A stretch of DNA of 64,000 nt from Streptomyces sp. CB01249 (GTDB lineage Bacteria; Actinomycetota; Actinomycetes; Streptomycetales; Streptomycetaceae). The DNA lies in assembly GCF_001905735.1 (NCBI RefSeq), contig NZ_LISW01000006.1, positions 7,432 through 71,431 on the forward strand, written 5' to 3'. Made by a program: the position numbers and the translations under genes. Below, in pieces: positions 8,771-16,729 of the stretch (positions are counted from its first letter, which is position 1; each line of letters starts with the position of its first letter). A model generated the notes under the pieces. That model worked only from the letters and a program-made list of their open reading frames with translations, ran no database searches and was not told the origin of the DNA.

Positions 8771-9580
8771 GTGAAAAAGCTCTCCGCACGACGACGCCAT
8801 CCGTTGGCGGCGGTCGTCGTACTACTCCTCGCGCTGGCGGCCACCGGGGGGCTGTACGCCGCGTTCGCGCCCGCGAGTAAGGCGCAGGCCGACGACACCG
8901 CCCAGTCCCTCGCCATCGACGAGGGCAAGAAGCTGTACTCCGTCGGTTGCGCCAGCTGCCACGGAACCGGCGGTCAGGGCACCTCCGACGGGCCGCAGCT
9001 TGTCGGCGTGGGCTCCGCCGCCGTGGACTTCCAGGTCGGTACGGGCCGCATGCCCGCGCAGCAGCCGGGCGCCCAGGTACCGAAGAAGAAGGTCATCTAC
9101 AGCCAGGCCGAGATCGACCAGCTCGCGGCCTACGTCGCGTCGCTCGGCGCCGGTCCGGTCGTCCCGACCAAGAGCCAGGTCAGCCCTGAGGGTGCGGACA
9201 TCGCCAAGGGTGGCGACCTGTTCCGTACCAACTGCGCGCAGTGCCACAACTTCACCGGCAAGGGTGGCGCGCTGACGAACGGCAAGTACGCGCCCGACCT
9301 GGACGGCGTGGACCCGAAGCACATCTACGAGGCCATGCTGACCGGCCCGCAGAGCATGCCGTCCTTCCCGGACTCGACGATGCCCGAGCAGCAGAAGCGG
9401 GACATCATCGCCTACGTCAAGACCGTGAACGGCTCCGAAGCCGAGTCCCCCGGCGGCCTCGCACTCGGTGGCCTGGGTCCGGTCAGCGAGGGCCTGTTCG
9501 GCTGGATCTTCGGTCTGGGCGGTCTGATCGCAGTTGCCATTTGGGTCGCGGCCCACACCGCTAAGGCCAAGAAGTCATGA
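8771..9580 (+). CDS. qcrC: bcc complex di-heme cytochrome c subunit
   Basis: A 269-residue di-heme cytochrome cc typical of actinobacterial bcc complexes, in which electrons pass directly to CtaC without soluble cytochrome c. It has an N-terminal helix (about 13-33), two CXXCH sites (CASCHGTG and CAQCHNFTG) with downstream Met ligands, and a C-terminal membrane helix (about 240-262). The GTG start overlaps nothing upstream. The stop overlaps the qcrA ATG by four bases (ATGA). Confidence 0.97.
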   Translation: MKKLSARRRHPLAAVVVLLLALAATGGLYAAFAPASKAQADDTAQSLAIDEGKKLYSVGCASCHGTGGQGTSDGPQLVGVGSAAVDFQVGTGRMPAQQPGAQVPKKKVIYSQAEIDQLAAYVASLGAGPVVPTKSQVSPEGADIAKGGDLFRTNCAQCHNFTGKGGALTNGKYAPDLDGVDPKHIYEAMLTGPQSMPSFPDSTMPEQQKRDIIAYVKTVNGSEAESPGGLALGGLGPVSEGLFGWIFGLGGLIAVAIWVAAHTAKAKKS

Positions 9581-10632
9581 GTAGCCAAGAGATTCCAGAA
9601 GAGAACCTGCCCGACGCGCAGGGCACCGCGCACGCCGCGGTGGACAAGGCGCACGACGACCCGTTCGCCGACCCGGGGCTGCCGGCCCACAGGCCGCGCA
9701 TCCAGGACATCGACGAGCGGGCCGCGAAGCGCTCCGAGCGCACCGTCGCGACCATGTTCCTGTTGTCCATGCTGGCGACGGTGGGCTTCATCGCCTCCTA
9801 CGTCATCTTCCCGGTCGACAAGATCGTCTTCATCTTCCCGTTCGGTCATGTCAGCGCGCTCAACTTCTCCCTGGGTCTGACCCTGGGTCTGGCGCTCTTC
9901 CTGATCGGCGCGGGCGCCGTCCACTGGGCGCGCACCCTGATGTCCGACGTGGAGGTGGCCGACGACCGGCACGCCATCGAGGCGTCGCCCGAGGTCAAGG
10001 CGAAGGTGCTGTCCGACTTCGCGGACGGCGCCCGGGAGTCCGCGCTCGGCCGTCGCAAGCTGATCCGCAACACCATGTTCGGCGCGCTGGCCCTGGTGCC
10101 GCTCTCCGGCGTGATGCTGCTGCGCGACCTGGGTCCGCTGCCGGAGAAGAAGCTCCGCAAGACCCTGTGGGCCGAGGGCAAGCAGCTCGTCAACATGAAC
10201 ACGATGGAGCCGCTGCGTCCCGAGGACGTGGTCGTCGGTTCGCTGACCTTCGCCATGCCCGAGGGCCTGGAGGAGCACGACGAGGACTTCCAGACGCAGA
10301 TCGCCAAGGCCGCCCTGATGATCATCCGCATCGAGCCGGACGACATCAAGGACAAGCGCGAGCGCGAGTGGGCGCACGAGGGCATCGTGGCCTTCTCGAA
10401 GATCTGCACGCACGTCGGCTGCCCGATCAGCCTGTACGAGCAGCAGACGCACCACGTGCTCTGCCCGTGCCACCAGTCCACCTTCGACCTCTCCGACGGC
10501 GCCCGCGTCATCTTCGGTCCGGCCGGCCACGCCCTCCCGCAGCTGCGGATCGGCGTGAACAGCGAGGGCAACCTCCAGGCGCTCGGTGACTTCGAAGAGC
10601 CCGTCGGTCCTGCATTCTGGGAGCGCGGATGA
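9577..10632 (+). CDS. qcrA: bcc complex Rieske iron-sulfur subunit
   Basis: A 351-residue Rieske protein with a long charged N-terminus and three membrane helices (first near residues 55-78), longer than mitochondrial Rieske proteins as usual for actinobacteria. The [2Fe-2S] ligands are in CTHVGC and CPCHQS near residues 274-297. It takes electrons from menaquinol and passes them to QcrC. It is translationally coupled to qcrC upstream and qcrB downstream by ATGA overlaps. Confidence 0.97.
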   Translation: MSSQEIPEENLPDAQGTAHAAVDKAHDDPFADPGLPAHRPRIQDIDERAAKRSERTVATMFLLSMLATVGFIASYVIFPVDKIVFIFPFGHVSALNFSLGLTLGLALFLIGAGAVHWARTLMSDVEVADDRHAIEASPEVKAKVLSDFADGARESALGRRKLIRNTMFGALALVPLSGVMLLRDLGPLPEKKLRKTLWAEGKQLVNMNTMEPLRPEDVVVGSLTFAMPEGLEEHDEDFQTQIAKAALMIIRIEPDDIKDKREREWAHEGIVAFSKICTHVGCPISLYEQQTHHVLCPCHQSTFDLSDGARVIFGPAGHALPQLRIGVNSEGNLQALGDFEEPVGPAFWERG

Positions 10633-12275
10633 GTACTGCGACGAACACACCCGGCGCAGCGGCGCCGGGCAACCGCAAGGCGCCCGCCGGTGAGCGGGTG
10701 GCCGACTGGGCGGACGGCCGGCTGGGGATCTACTCCCTCGCCAAGGCCAACATGCGCAAGATCTTCCCGGACCACTGGTCCTTCATGCTCGGTGAGATCT
10801 GCCTCTACAGCTTCATCATCATCATCCTCACGGGTGTGTACCTGACGCTGTTCTTCCACCCGAGCATGAACGAGGTCGTCTACCACGGCCCGTACGAGCC
10901 CATGCAGGGCATCCGGATGTCGGAGGCGTACGCCTCGACGCTGAACATCAGCTTCGACGTCCGCGGTGGTCTGCTGGTCCGGCAGATCCACCACTGGGCC
11001 GCGGTCATCTTCCTGGCCGGCATGTTCGTGCACATGATGCGCGTCTTCTTCACCGGCGCGTACCGCAAGCCGCGCGAGATCAACTGGCTGTTCGGCTTCC
11101 TGCTGTTCGTCCTCGGCATGTTCACCGGGTTCACCGGTTACTCGCTGCCGGACGACCTGCTCTCCGGTACGGGTGTCCGCTTCACCCAGGGCGCGATCCT
11201 GTCGACGCCGATCGTGGGTACGTACATCTCGATGTTCCTGTTCGGCGGGGAGTTCCCCGGCGGCGACATCATCGCGAGGTTCTACTCGATCCACATCCTG
11301 CTGCTGCCGGGCATCATGCTCGGGCTCGTGGTCGGCCACCTGATCCTGGTCTTCTACCACAAGCACACCCAGTTCGCGGGTCCCGGCAAGACGAACAAGA
11401 ACGTCGTCGGCATGCCCCTGCTGCCGGTGTACATGGCGAAGGCCGGCGGGTTCTTCTTCCTGGTCTTCGGCTTCATCGCGATCATCGCGGCGATCGCCTC
11501 GATCAACCCGATCTGGGCCATCGGCCCGTACCGTCCCGACCAGGTGTCCACGGGCGCCCAGCCGGACTGGTACATGGGCTTCGCCGAGGGCTTCGTCCGT
11601 GTGATGCCGGGCTGGGAGATCAACCTCTGGGGCCACACGCTGGTCCTGGGCGTCTTCATCCCGCTCGTCCTGTTCGGTGTGGTGCTCGGTGCGCTGGCCA
11701 TGTGGCCGTTCATCGAGTCCTGGATCACCGGCGACAAGCGCGAGCACCACATCCTGGACAAGCCGCGCAACGCGCCGACCCGGACGGCCCTCGGTGTCGC
11801 CTGGGTGACGATCTACTTCGTCATGCTGATCGGCGGCGGCAACGACATCTGGGCGACGCACTTCAGCCTCTCGCTCAATTCGATCAGCTGGTTCGTCCGT
11901 ATCGCCTTCTTCGTCGGCCCGGTCATCGCGTTCGTCGTGACCCGGCGGATCTGCCTCGGCCTTCAGCGCCGCGACAAGGAGAAGGTGCTGCACGGCCGCG
12001 AGTCCGGGCTCATCAAGCGCCTGCCGCACGGTGAGTTCGTCGAGGTCCACGAGCCGCTGTCGCCGGAAGCCCGGTACGCGCTCACCGCGCACGAGCAGTA
12101 CCAGCCGCTCGAGATCGGCCCGACGGTCGACGAGAACGGTGTGGAGCGCAAGGTCTCCAGGATCACCAAGGTCCGGGCGCGGCTCAGCAAGAGCCTGTAC
12201 GGCGAGGACAGCCAGATCGCCAAGCCCACCGCCGAGGAGTACAAGGAGATCACCAGCGGCCACGGCCACCACTGA
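10629..12275 (+). CDS. qcrB: bcc complex cytochrome b subunit
   Basis: A 548-residue cytochrome b with two b-heme His pairs on the second and fourth helices (for example QIHHWAA and FYSIHILLLPG) and the Qo-site region around the PDW motif (QPDWYMG), where PDW replaces the mitochondrial PEW. The C-terminal extension of about 120 residues is soluble and typical of actinobacteria. It closes ctaE-qcrC-qcrA-qcrB and is followed by a clear terminator. Confidence 0.97.
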   Translation: MSTATNTPGAAAPGNRKAPAGERVADWADGRLGIYSLAKANMRKIFPDHWSFMLGEICLYSFIIIILTGVYLTLFFHPSMNEVVYHGPYEPMQGIRMSEAYASTLNISFDVRGGLLVRQIHHWAAVIFLAGMFVHMMRVFFTGAYRKPREINWLFGFLLFVLGMFTGFTGYSLPDDLLSGTGVRFTQGAILSTPIVGTYISMFLFGGEFPGGDIIARFYSIHILLLPGIMLGLVVGHLILVFYHKHTQFAGPGKTNKNVVGMPLLPVYMAKAGGFFFLVFGFIAIIAAIASINPIWAIGPYRPDQVSTGAQPDWYMGFAEGFVRVMPGWEINLWGHTLVLGVFIPLVLFGVVLGALAMWPFIESWITGDKREHHILDKPRNAPTRTALGVAWVTIYFVMLIGGGNDIWATHFSLSLNSISWFVRIAFFVGPVIAFVVTRRICLGLQRRDKEKVLHGRESGLIKRLPHGEFVEVHEPLSPEARYALTAHEQYQPLEIGPTVDENGVERKVSRITKVRARLSKSLYGEDSQIAKPTAEEYKEITSGHGHH

Positions 12276-12300
12276 TCACCCGTTCTGATCGCCACGGCGA

Positions 12301-12329
12301 GAGCCCCGTCCATTCGCTGGACGGGGCTC
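12301..12329 (+). terminator. intrinsic terminator after qcrB
   Basis: A perfect 12-bp stem (12301-12312 and 12318-12329) with a five-base loop, followed by a short T run, 26 bp after the qcrB stop. Confidence 0.85.
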
Positions 12330-12397
12330 TTTGCCGTCCCCTGGGCTCGATAGGGTGGAGCCGATCCCTTATCGGCTGTGGACCCCAGGAGCGGACC

Positions 12398-13462
12398 ATG
12401 AACGTTGTGACCCCGGACGGCGGCGACAGCGTGGCGGCCTTCTCCTGGCCCGGCGTGCTGACCCCCCTGCTGCGCGGCGAGGACCTGAGCTCCGACGCCA
12501 CCGCCTGGGCCATGGACCGCATCATGAGCGGCGAGGCGACCGACGTGCAGATCGCCGGATTCGCGGTCGCCCTGCGCGCCAAGGGCGAGACGGTCACCGA
12601 GGTCTCCGGCCTGGTCCGCGCGATGTACGAGCACGCCACGACCATCGAGGTCCCCGGCCGCACCGTCGACATCGTCGGCACCGGCGGCGACATGGCGAAG
12701 ACCGTCAACATCTCCACGATGTCCGCGATCGTCGTGGCCGGGACCGGGGCGAAGGTCGTCAAGCACGGCAGCCGCGCCTCCTCGTCGGCCAGCGGCTCGT
12801 CCGACGTGCTCGGCAAGCTCGGCGTCAACCTGGAGCTGGCTCCCCGGCGCGTCGTGGAGGTGGCCGAGGAGGCGGGCATCACCTTCTGCTTCGCGGTGAA
12901 GTTCCACCCCGCCCTGCGCCACGCGGCCAAGGCGCGTGCGGAGCTGGGCGCGCCGACCACGTTCAACATCCTGGGCCCGCTCACCAACCCGGCCAAGGTG
13001 CGCTCCCAGGCGATCGGGGTGGCCGATCTGCGCATGGCCCCCATCGTCGCGGGCGTCCTCGCCGAGCGCGGCAACTCCGCCCTGGTCTTCCGGGGCGACG
13101 ACGGCCTGGACGAGCTCACCACCACGGCGACCTCGCGGGTCTGGGTGGCCCGGGACGGCGTCGTCCGCGAGGAGACCTTCGACCCGCGCGACGTGGGCGT
13201 CGAGCTGGTCCCGGTGGAGGCGCTGCGCGGCGCCGACGCCTCGTACAACGCGGATGTGGCGCGCCGGCTGCTGGCCGGGGAGAACGGTCCGGTACGGGAC
13301 GCCGTGCTGCTCAACTCGGCGGCGGCGCTGGTCGCGCTGGACCCGGGCGAGGAGCCGCTCACCGAGCAGATCCGGGCCGGTATGGCGAAGGCCGCCGAGT
13401 CGATCGACTCGGGTGCGGCCGGGCGGGCGCTGGAGAGATGGGTCGTCGCCAGCAACGCGTGA
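12398..13462 (+). CDS. trpD: anthranilate phosphoribosyltransferase
   Basis: A 354-residue TrpD that joins anthranilate and PRPP in tryptophan synthesis. The PRPP-binding motif IVGTGGD is followed by NISTMSA and the KHGSRASSSASGSSDVLG segment, all diagnostic. The ATG has AGGAG just upstream, and a TAGGGT -10 lies at 12351-12356. It stands alone between two terminators, away from the fused trpEG at 36.9 kb; M. tuberculosis trpD (Rv2192c) also lies next to ctaE. Confidence 0.97.
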   Translation: MNVVTPDGGDSVAAFSWPGVLTPLLRGEDLSSDATAWAMDRIMSGEATDVQIAGFAVALRAKGETVTEVSGLVRAMYEHATTIEVPGRTVDIVGTGGDMAKTVNISTMSAIVVAGTGAKVVKHGSRASSSASGSSDVLGKLGVNLELAPRRVVEVAEEAGITFCFAVKFHPALRHAAKARAELGAPTTFNILGPLTNPAKVRSQAIGVADLRMAPIVAGVLAERGNSALVFRGDDGLDELTTTATSRVWVARDGVVREETFDPRDVGVELVPVEALRGADASYNADVARRLLAGENGPVRDAVLLNSAAALVALDPGEEPLTEQIRAGMAKAAESIDSGAAGRALERWVVASNA

Positions 13463-13481
13463 GCGCATCGATGTGCGGCAG

Positions 13482-13508
13482 GGCGCAGTCCGGATCGCGG
13501 ACTGCGCC
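13482..13508 (+). terminator. intrinsic terminator after trpD
   Basis: An 11-bp perfect stem (13482-13492 and 13498-13508) with a five-base loop and a short T-containing tail. It insulates trpD from the SAM-IV leader that begins about 37 bp later. Confidence 0.75.
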
Positions 13509-13544
13509 TTGCGCGTTCCCGTAGGTATGGCAAGATGCTGGGCA

Positions 13545-13666
13545 GGTCATGAGTGACAGCGACTACGGCCCCGGCCCGCTGTCCGGCAACCCTCCGTCCG
13601 TGGCGGGGTGCCCCGGGTGAAGACCAGGCCGCAGGCAGCGAGGTCTGCGGCAAGCGCGGACCCCTC
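13545..13666 (+). promoter_or_regulatory. SAM-IV riboswitch
   Basis: The leader begins GGTCATGAGTGACAGC, then carries the SAM-I/IV core GCTGTCCGGCAACCCTCC and GGGGTGCCCCGGGTGA, and closes P1 with GACC at 13622-13625. The extra helix after P1 (GCAG...CTGC region, 13631-13649) is the feature that separates SAM-IV from SAM-I. Actinobacterial SAM-IV elements control sulfur-metabolism genes, normally lowering expression when S-adenosylmethionine is abundant. The gene downstream is the class V aminotransferase at 13837. Confidence 0.85.
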
Positions 13667-13696
13667 GACGTCGCGTGACGTCCACCCGTGGGGTCC
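13658..13696 (+). terminator. possible expression-platform hairpin of the SAM-IV riboswitch
   Basis: GGACCCC (13658-13664) can pair with GGGGTCC (13690-13696), followed by a T-containing stretch, immediately 3' of the aptamer. It could be the regulated terminator. The rest of the leader to 13836 holds a second small hairpin near 13737-13751 and a pyrimidine-rich stretch; no gene is seen there. Confidence 0.4.
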
Positions 13697-13836
13697 TTGG
13701 TCCTCAGGGAGCCTCTTGTGAGCAAGCGAATGCGTTAGGGCCCGAGGCCCTTCTCCGCACACCCCTCTTCTTTCACTCCGTGCTGCCGCGTCTGTGCCGG
13801 TACGCGGAATTCGCCTGCCTGTTACGGGAGTTCGCC

Positions 13837-15213
13837 ATGTCTGTCTTCACCGCTGCCGCCGACCAGTCGCTTTGTGCCCCGCTGCCGGTTCTGGGCGAGG
13901 ATGTCCTCGTCCCGCTGGTCACCGGTGGTGAGGTCGGCTACGCGGCGCTGGACTACGCGGCGAGCGCCCCGGCGCTGAAGCGGGTCTGGGACGACGTGGC
14001 CGCGTACGCCCCGTACTACGGCAGCGTGCACCGAGGCGCCGGGTACCTCTCGCAGCTCTCCACGGACCTCTTCGAGTCCAGCCGGGCCACCGTGGCGGAG
14101 TTCCTGGGCTGCCGCCCCGAGGACCAGGTGGTCTTCACCCGGTCCACCACGGACTCGCTGAACCTGCTGGCCGCCGCGCTGCCCGCCGACTGCCAGGTCT
14201 TCGTCTTCGAGACCGAGCACCACGCCTCGCTGCTGCCCTGGCGCGACGCCCGCGTCACCTACCTGAACGCCCCGCGCACCCCCGCCCAGGCCGTCGCCAC
14301 GCTGGAGGCGGCCCTCGCGGACCGGGAGCCCCACGGACCCGCCCTGGTCTGCGTCACCGGCGCCTCCAACGTGACCGGCGAGCTGTGGCCCGTACGGGAG
14401 CTGGCCGCCGCCGCGCACGCCCACGGCGCCCGGATCGTCCTGGACGCCGCCCAGCTCGCCCCGCACCACCCCGTGGACATCGCCGAGCTGGACGTGGACT
14501 GGGTCGCCTTCTCCGGGCACAAGCTGTACGCCCCCTTCGGCTCCGGCGTCCTGGCCGGCCGGGCCGACTGGCTGTGCGACGCCGAGCCGTACCTGGCCGG
14601 CGGCGGCGCCTCCCGCACCGTGGCCCGGCGCGCGGACGGCGGGGTGGACGTCGAGTGGCACACCACGGCCGCCCGCCACGAGGCCGGTTCGCCCAACGTC
14701 ATCGGCGTCTACTCGATCGCCTCCGCCTGCAAGGCCCTCACCGAGGCCGGATTCGACCGGCTGGTCGCCCGCGAGCAGCACCTCGTCCGCGAGGTCCTGG
14801 CGGGGCTGGCCGAGGTCCCCGAGGTGAAGGTGCTCTCGCTGTTCGGCGACGACGCGCCGAGGGTCGGCGTGATCTCGTTCGTGGTGGAGGGCTGGAACAG
14901 CTCGCACTTCGCCGCCGCGCTCTCCGCCGAGTACGGCATCGGGGTGCGCGACGGCCTCTTCTGCGCCCACCCGCTCGTGCGCACCCTGCTCGGCAGCGAC
15001 CCGGGCGAGGCGGGGGAGTGCGGCGCGCCGGAGGCGGAGCCGGGCGAGCGGTCCCTGAACGCGATCCGGGTCAGCTTCGGCGCCGGGACCCCGGACGAGC
15101 ACGTCGAGCGCTTCCTGCGCGCGGTCCGGGAGCTGGTGAGCGACGGGGCGCGCTGGAAGTACCGCACCGAGGACGGCCGTTGCGTGCCGGACCGGGGCGC
15201 CGCCCAGGTCTGA
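13837..15213 (+). CDS. class V aminotransferase / cysteine desulfurase-like PLP enzyme
   Basis: A 458-residue PLP enzyme of the class V fold. PLP lysine is Lys229 (FSGHKLYAPFGSG); upstream are ETEHHASLLPW (125-135) and VLDAAQLAPHHPVD with the PLP-ring Asp and Gln. I chose the ATG at 13837, preceded by GGGAG, although the frame stays open upstream into the leader RNA. Control by a SAM-IV riboswitch points to sulfur amino acid metabolism, for example cysteine desulfuration or a lyase reaction on a methionine-cycle intermediate. I do not see the canonical SSGSAC persulfide loop: the equivalent region reads GIGVRDGLFCAHP. The exact reaction is therefore open. Confidence 0.87.
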   Translation: MSVFTAAADQSLCAPLPVLGEDVLVPLVTGGEVGYAALDYAASAPALKRVWDDVAAYAPYYGSVHRGAGYLSQLSTDLFESSRATVAEFLGCRPEDQVVFTRSTTDSLNLLAAALPADCQVFVFETEHHASLLPWRDARVTYLNAPRTPAQAVATLEAALADREPHGPALVCVTGASNVTGELWPVRELAAAAHAHGARIVLDAAQLAPHHPVDIAELDVDWVAFSGHKLYAPFGSGVLAGRADWLCDAEPYLAGGGASRTVARRADGGVDVEWHTTAARHEAGSPNVIGVYSIASACKALTEAGFDRLVAREQHLVREVLAGLAEVPEVKVLSLFGDDAPRVGVISFVVEGWNSSHFAAALSAEYGIGVRDGLFCAHPLVRTLLGSDPGEAGECGAPEAEPGERSLNAIRVSFGAGTPDEHVERFLRAVRELVSDGARWKYRTEDGRCVPDRGAAQV

Positions 15214-15228
15214 CGGGCCGGTGGACCT

Positions 15229-15253
15229 GCCGGGTACGGGATCCGTACCCGGC
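15229..15253. terminator. intrinsic terminator between convergent genes
   Basis: An 11-bp perfect stem (15229-15239 and 15243-15253) with a three-base loop, between the aminotransferase stop and the end of the Lrp-type gene. Confidence 0.75.
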
Positions 15254-15267
15254 TTCGGCGTACGCCG

Positions 15268-15549
15268 TTACGCGTCCAGGCCGATGGAGAACGCGGCCTC
15301 CAGATCGTGCTGCGAGTACGTGCGGAAGGCCACGTGGGTGTCGGTCCCCTCGACGCCCGGGATCTTGCTGATCCGGCCGGGGATGACCTCGGCCAGGTCG
15401 TCGTGCTTGGCCACCCGGACCATGGCGATCAGGTCGTAGGTGCCGGTGACCGAGAAGACCTCGCTGACGCTGTCCAGCGCGGCGATGGCCTCGGCGATCT
15501 CGGGAATCCGGTCCACGCTGGTTTTGATGAGCACGATCGCGGTGATCAC
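15268..15549 (-). CDS. Lrp/AsnC-type ligand-binding (RAM) domain protein
   Basis: A 93-residue stand-alone RAM domain, the effector-binding half of Lrp/AsnC regulators, without a helix-turn-helix. It shows the beta-alpha-beta pattern and the segment VFSVTGTYDLIAMVRV with the conserved G-x-YD. Such proteins form rings that bind amino acids. The GTG start overlaps the stop of the rhomboid gene by four bases, so the two are one operon. Its effector and partner are unknown. Confidence 0.9.
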   Translation of the reverse strand: MITAIVLIKTSVDRIPEIAEAIAALDSVSEVFSVTGTYDLIAMVRVAKHDDLAEVIPGRISKIPGVEGTDTHVAFRTYSQHDLEAAFSIGLDA

Positions 15550-16292
15550 GGCTGTGTTTCTCCCTCGGTGGCCGTGGCTGAAGACTTCACTCTAGGGCCT
15601 CCGGTGTCGCGCCTGTAGCGGCCCCAGGCGTAGAGGAACCCGGTCGCGAAGCCGACGACATGGGCCAGGTACGCCACGCCCGGGCCGCTTCCCGCGCCCT
15701 CGGCGGCCAGCCACTGGAGCACGAACCAGAAGATCAGCACCACCCACGCGGGAAAGCGCAGCGGCAGGAACAGCAGGAACGGGAAGACGCTGGTCACCCG
15801 GGCCCGGGGGAAGAGGTAGAGGAACGCCCCGAGCACCGCCGAGATCGCCCCCGAGGCGCCGACGAGCGTCTGGTCGGACGTGGCGTGCGCGGCGGCGTAC
15901 GCGAGCAGCGCCAGATAGCCGCAGCCCAGGTAGAACAGGGCGAACTCGGTGTGCCCCATGCGTTCCTCGGCCATCGCGCCGAACACGTACAGGAACAGCA
16001 TGTTGCCCAGCAGGTGCAGCCAGCTGCCGTGCACGAACAGCGCGGTGAACGGGGTGAGCAGCGCGTGCGCCGAGCCGTCCCACAGCTCGCTCGGGATCAC
16101 GCCCCACCGCTCGAAGTAGCCCGCCTGCGCGGCGAGCAGGGCGTCGGCACCGCCGCGCACCGGGACGAATCCGGAGAGCGGGCTGATCAGGAAGACCGCG
16201 CAGCACAGGGCGATGAGGGCGTACGTCACCGGTGGCCCGCCCGAAGTCGCCGCGCGCAGGAACCTGCCCGCCGCGGCCCGCCGATCGATCAT
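15546..16292 (-). CDS. rhomboid-family intramembrane serine protease
   Basis: A polytopic membrane protein of 248 residues. The Ser-His dyad is visible: Ser147 in LVGASGAISA and His211 in AYLAHVVGFATGF. The HGSWLHLLGNMLFLYVFG segment (88-105) is the usual rhomboid helix 2 with the HxxxN motif. I place the start at the ATG at 16292; an in-frame TTG at 16310 would add six residues, and neither has a clear ribosome site. Co-transcribed with the RAM-domain gene through a GTGA overlap. Substrates are unknown. Confidence 0.9.
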   Translation of the reverse strand: MIDRRAAAGRFLRAATSGGPPVTYALIALCCAVFLISPLSGFVPVRGGADALLAAQAGYFERWGVIPSELWDGSAHALLTPFTALFVHGSWLHLLGNMLFLYVFGAMAEERMGHTEFALFYLGCGYLALLAYAAAHATSDQTLVGASGAISAVLGAFLYLFPRARVTSVFPFLLFLPLRFPAWVVLIFWFVLQWLAAEGAGSGPGVAYLAHVVGFATGFLYAWGRYRRDTGGPRVKSSATATEGETQP

Positions 16293-16451
16293 GAACAGAG
16301 CATGACGCAAACGGAGCGAACGGGACAGACCGCCTCGCCGTGCCGACGGGATGCGCCGAGGCCGTAGGGTGACGGGTGGGCATCCGCAGTTCGACGGCGC
16401 ACCGCGAGATCCTTGTCCGGCAGCTCACGGCTCGACGAAAGAGGACGCACG

Positions 16452-16694
16452 ATGACGACCGTTCCCCAGCCGACCGACACGACCCGCTGGCGCTGCACGC
16501 TCTGCGGGAACCTCACGCGCTTCGACGTGACGCGGTCCTCGAAGGTCGTGGAGTACGTGCACCTCGACCTGGCCGGTGAGTCGAGCGTCGAGGAACGCGA
16601 GGTGGTCAGTGAGACCATCGAGTCGGTCCGTTGTCGTTGGTGCAACGCGGTGGACCAGATCGAGCTCGTCGACAGGCCGGGTGCCGACTCCTGA
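16452..16694 (+). CDS. small zinc-ribbon-like hypothetical protein
   Basis: An 80-residue protein with two CxxC knuckles, CTLCGN near residue 15 and CRWCN near 65, which suggests a small zinc ribbon. Between them is an acidic stretch (GESSVEEREVVSE). The ATG is preceded by GAAAGAGGA, and a TAGGGT -10 lies at 16366-16371. It ends 35 bp before the NYN gene and may be co-transcribed with it. I do not recognise a function. Confidence 0.75.
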   Translation: MTTVPQPTDTTRWRCTLCGNLTRFDVTRSSKVVEYVHLDLAGESSVEEREVVSETIESVRCRWCNAVDQIELVDRPGADS

Positions 16695-16729
16695 CGGGGC
16701 CGTGCGGAGACAACACAATGGGGTGACGG

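Noticed and set aside
13675..13836. Upstream extension of the class V aminotransferase
   Set aside because: The extra frame overlaps the riboswitch expression platform and is unlike the family N-terminus.
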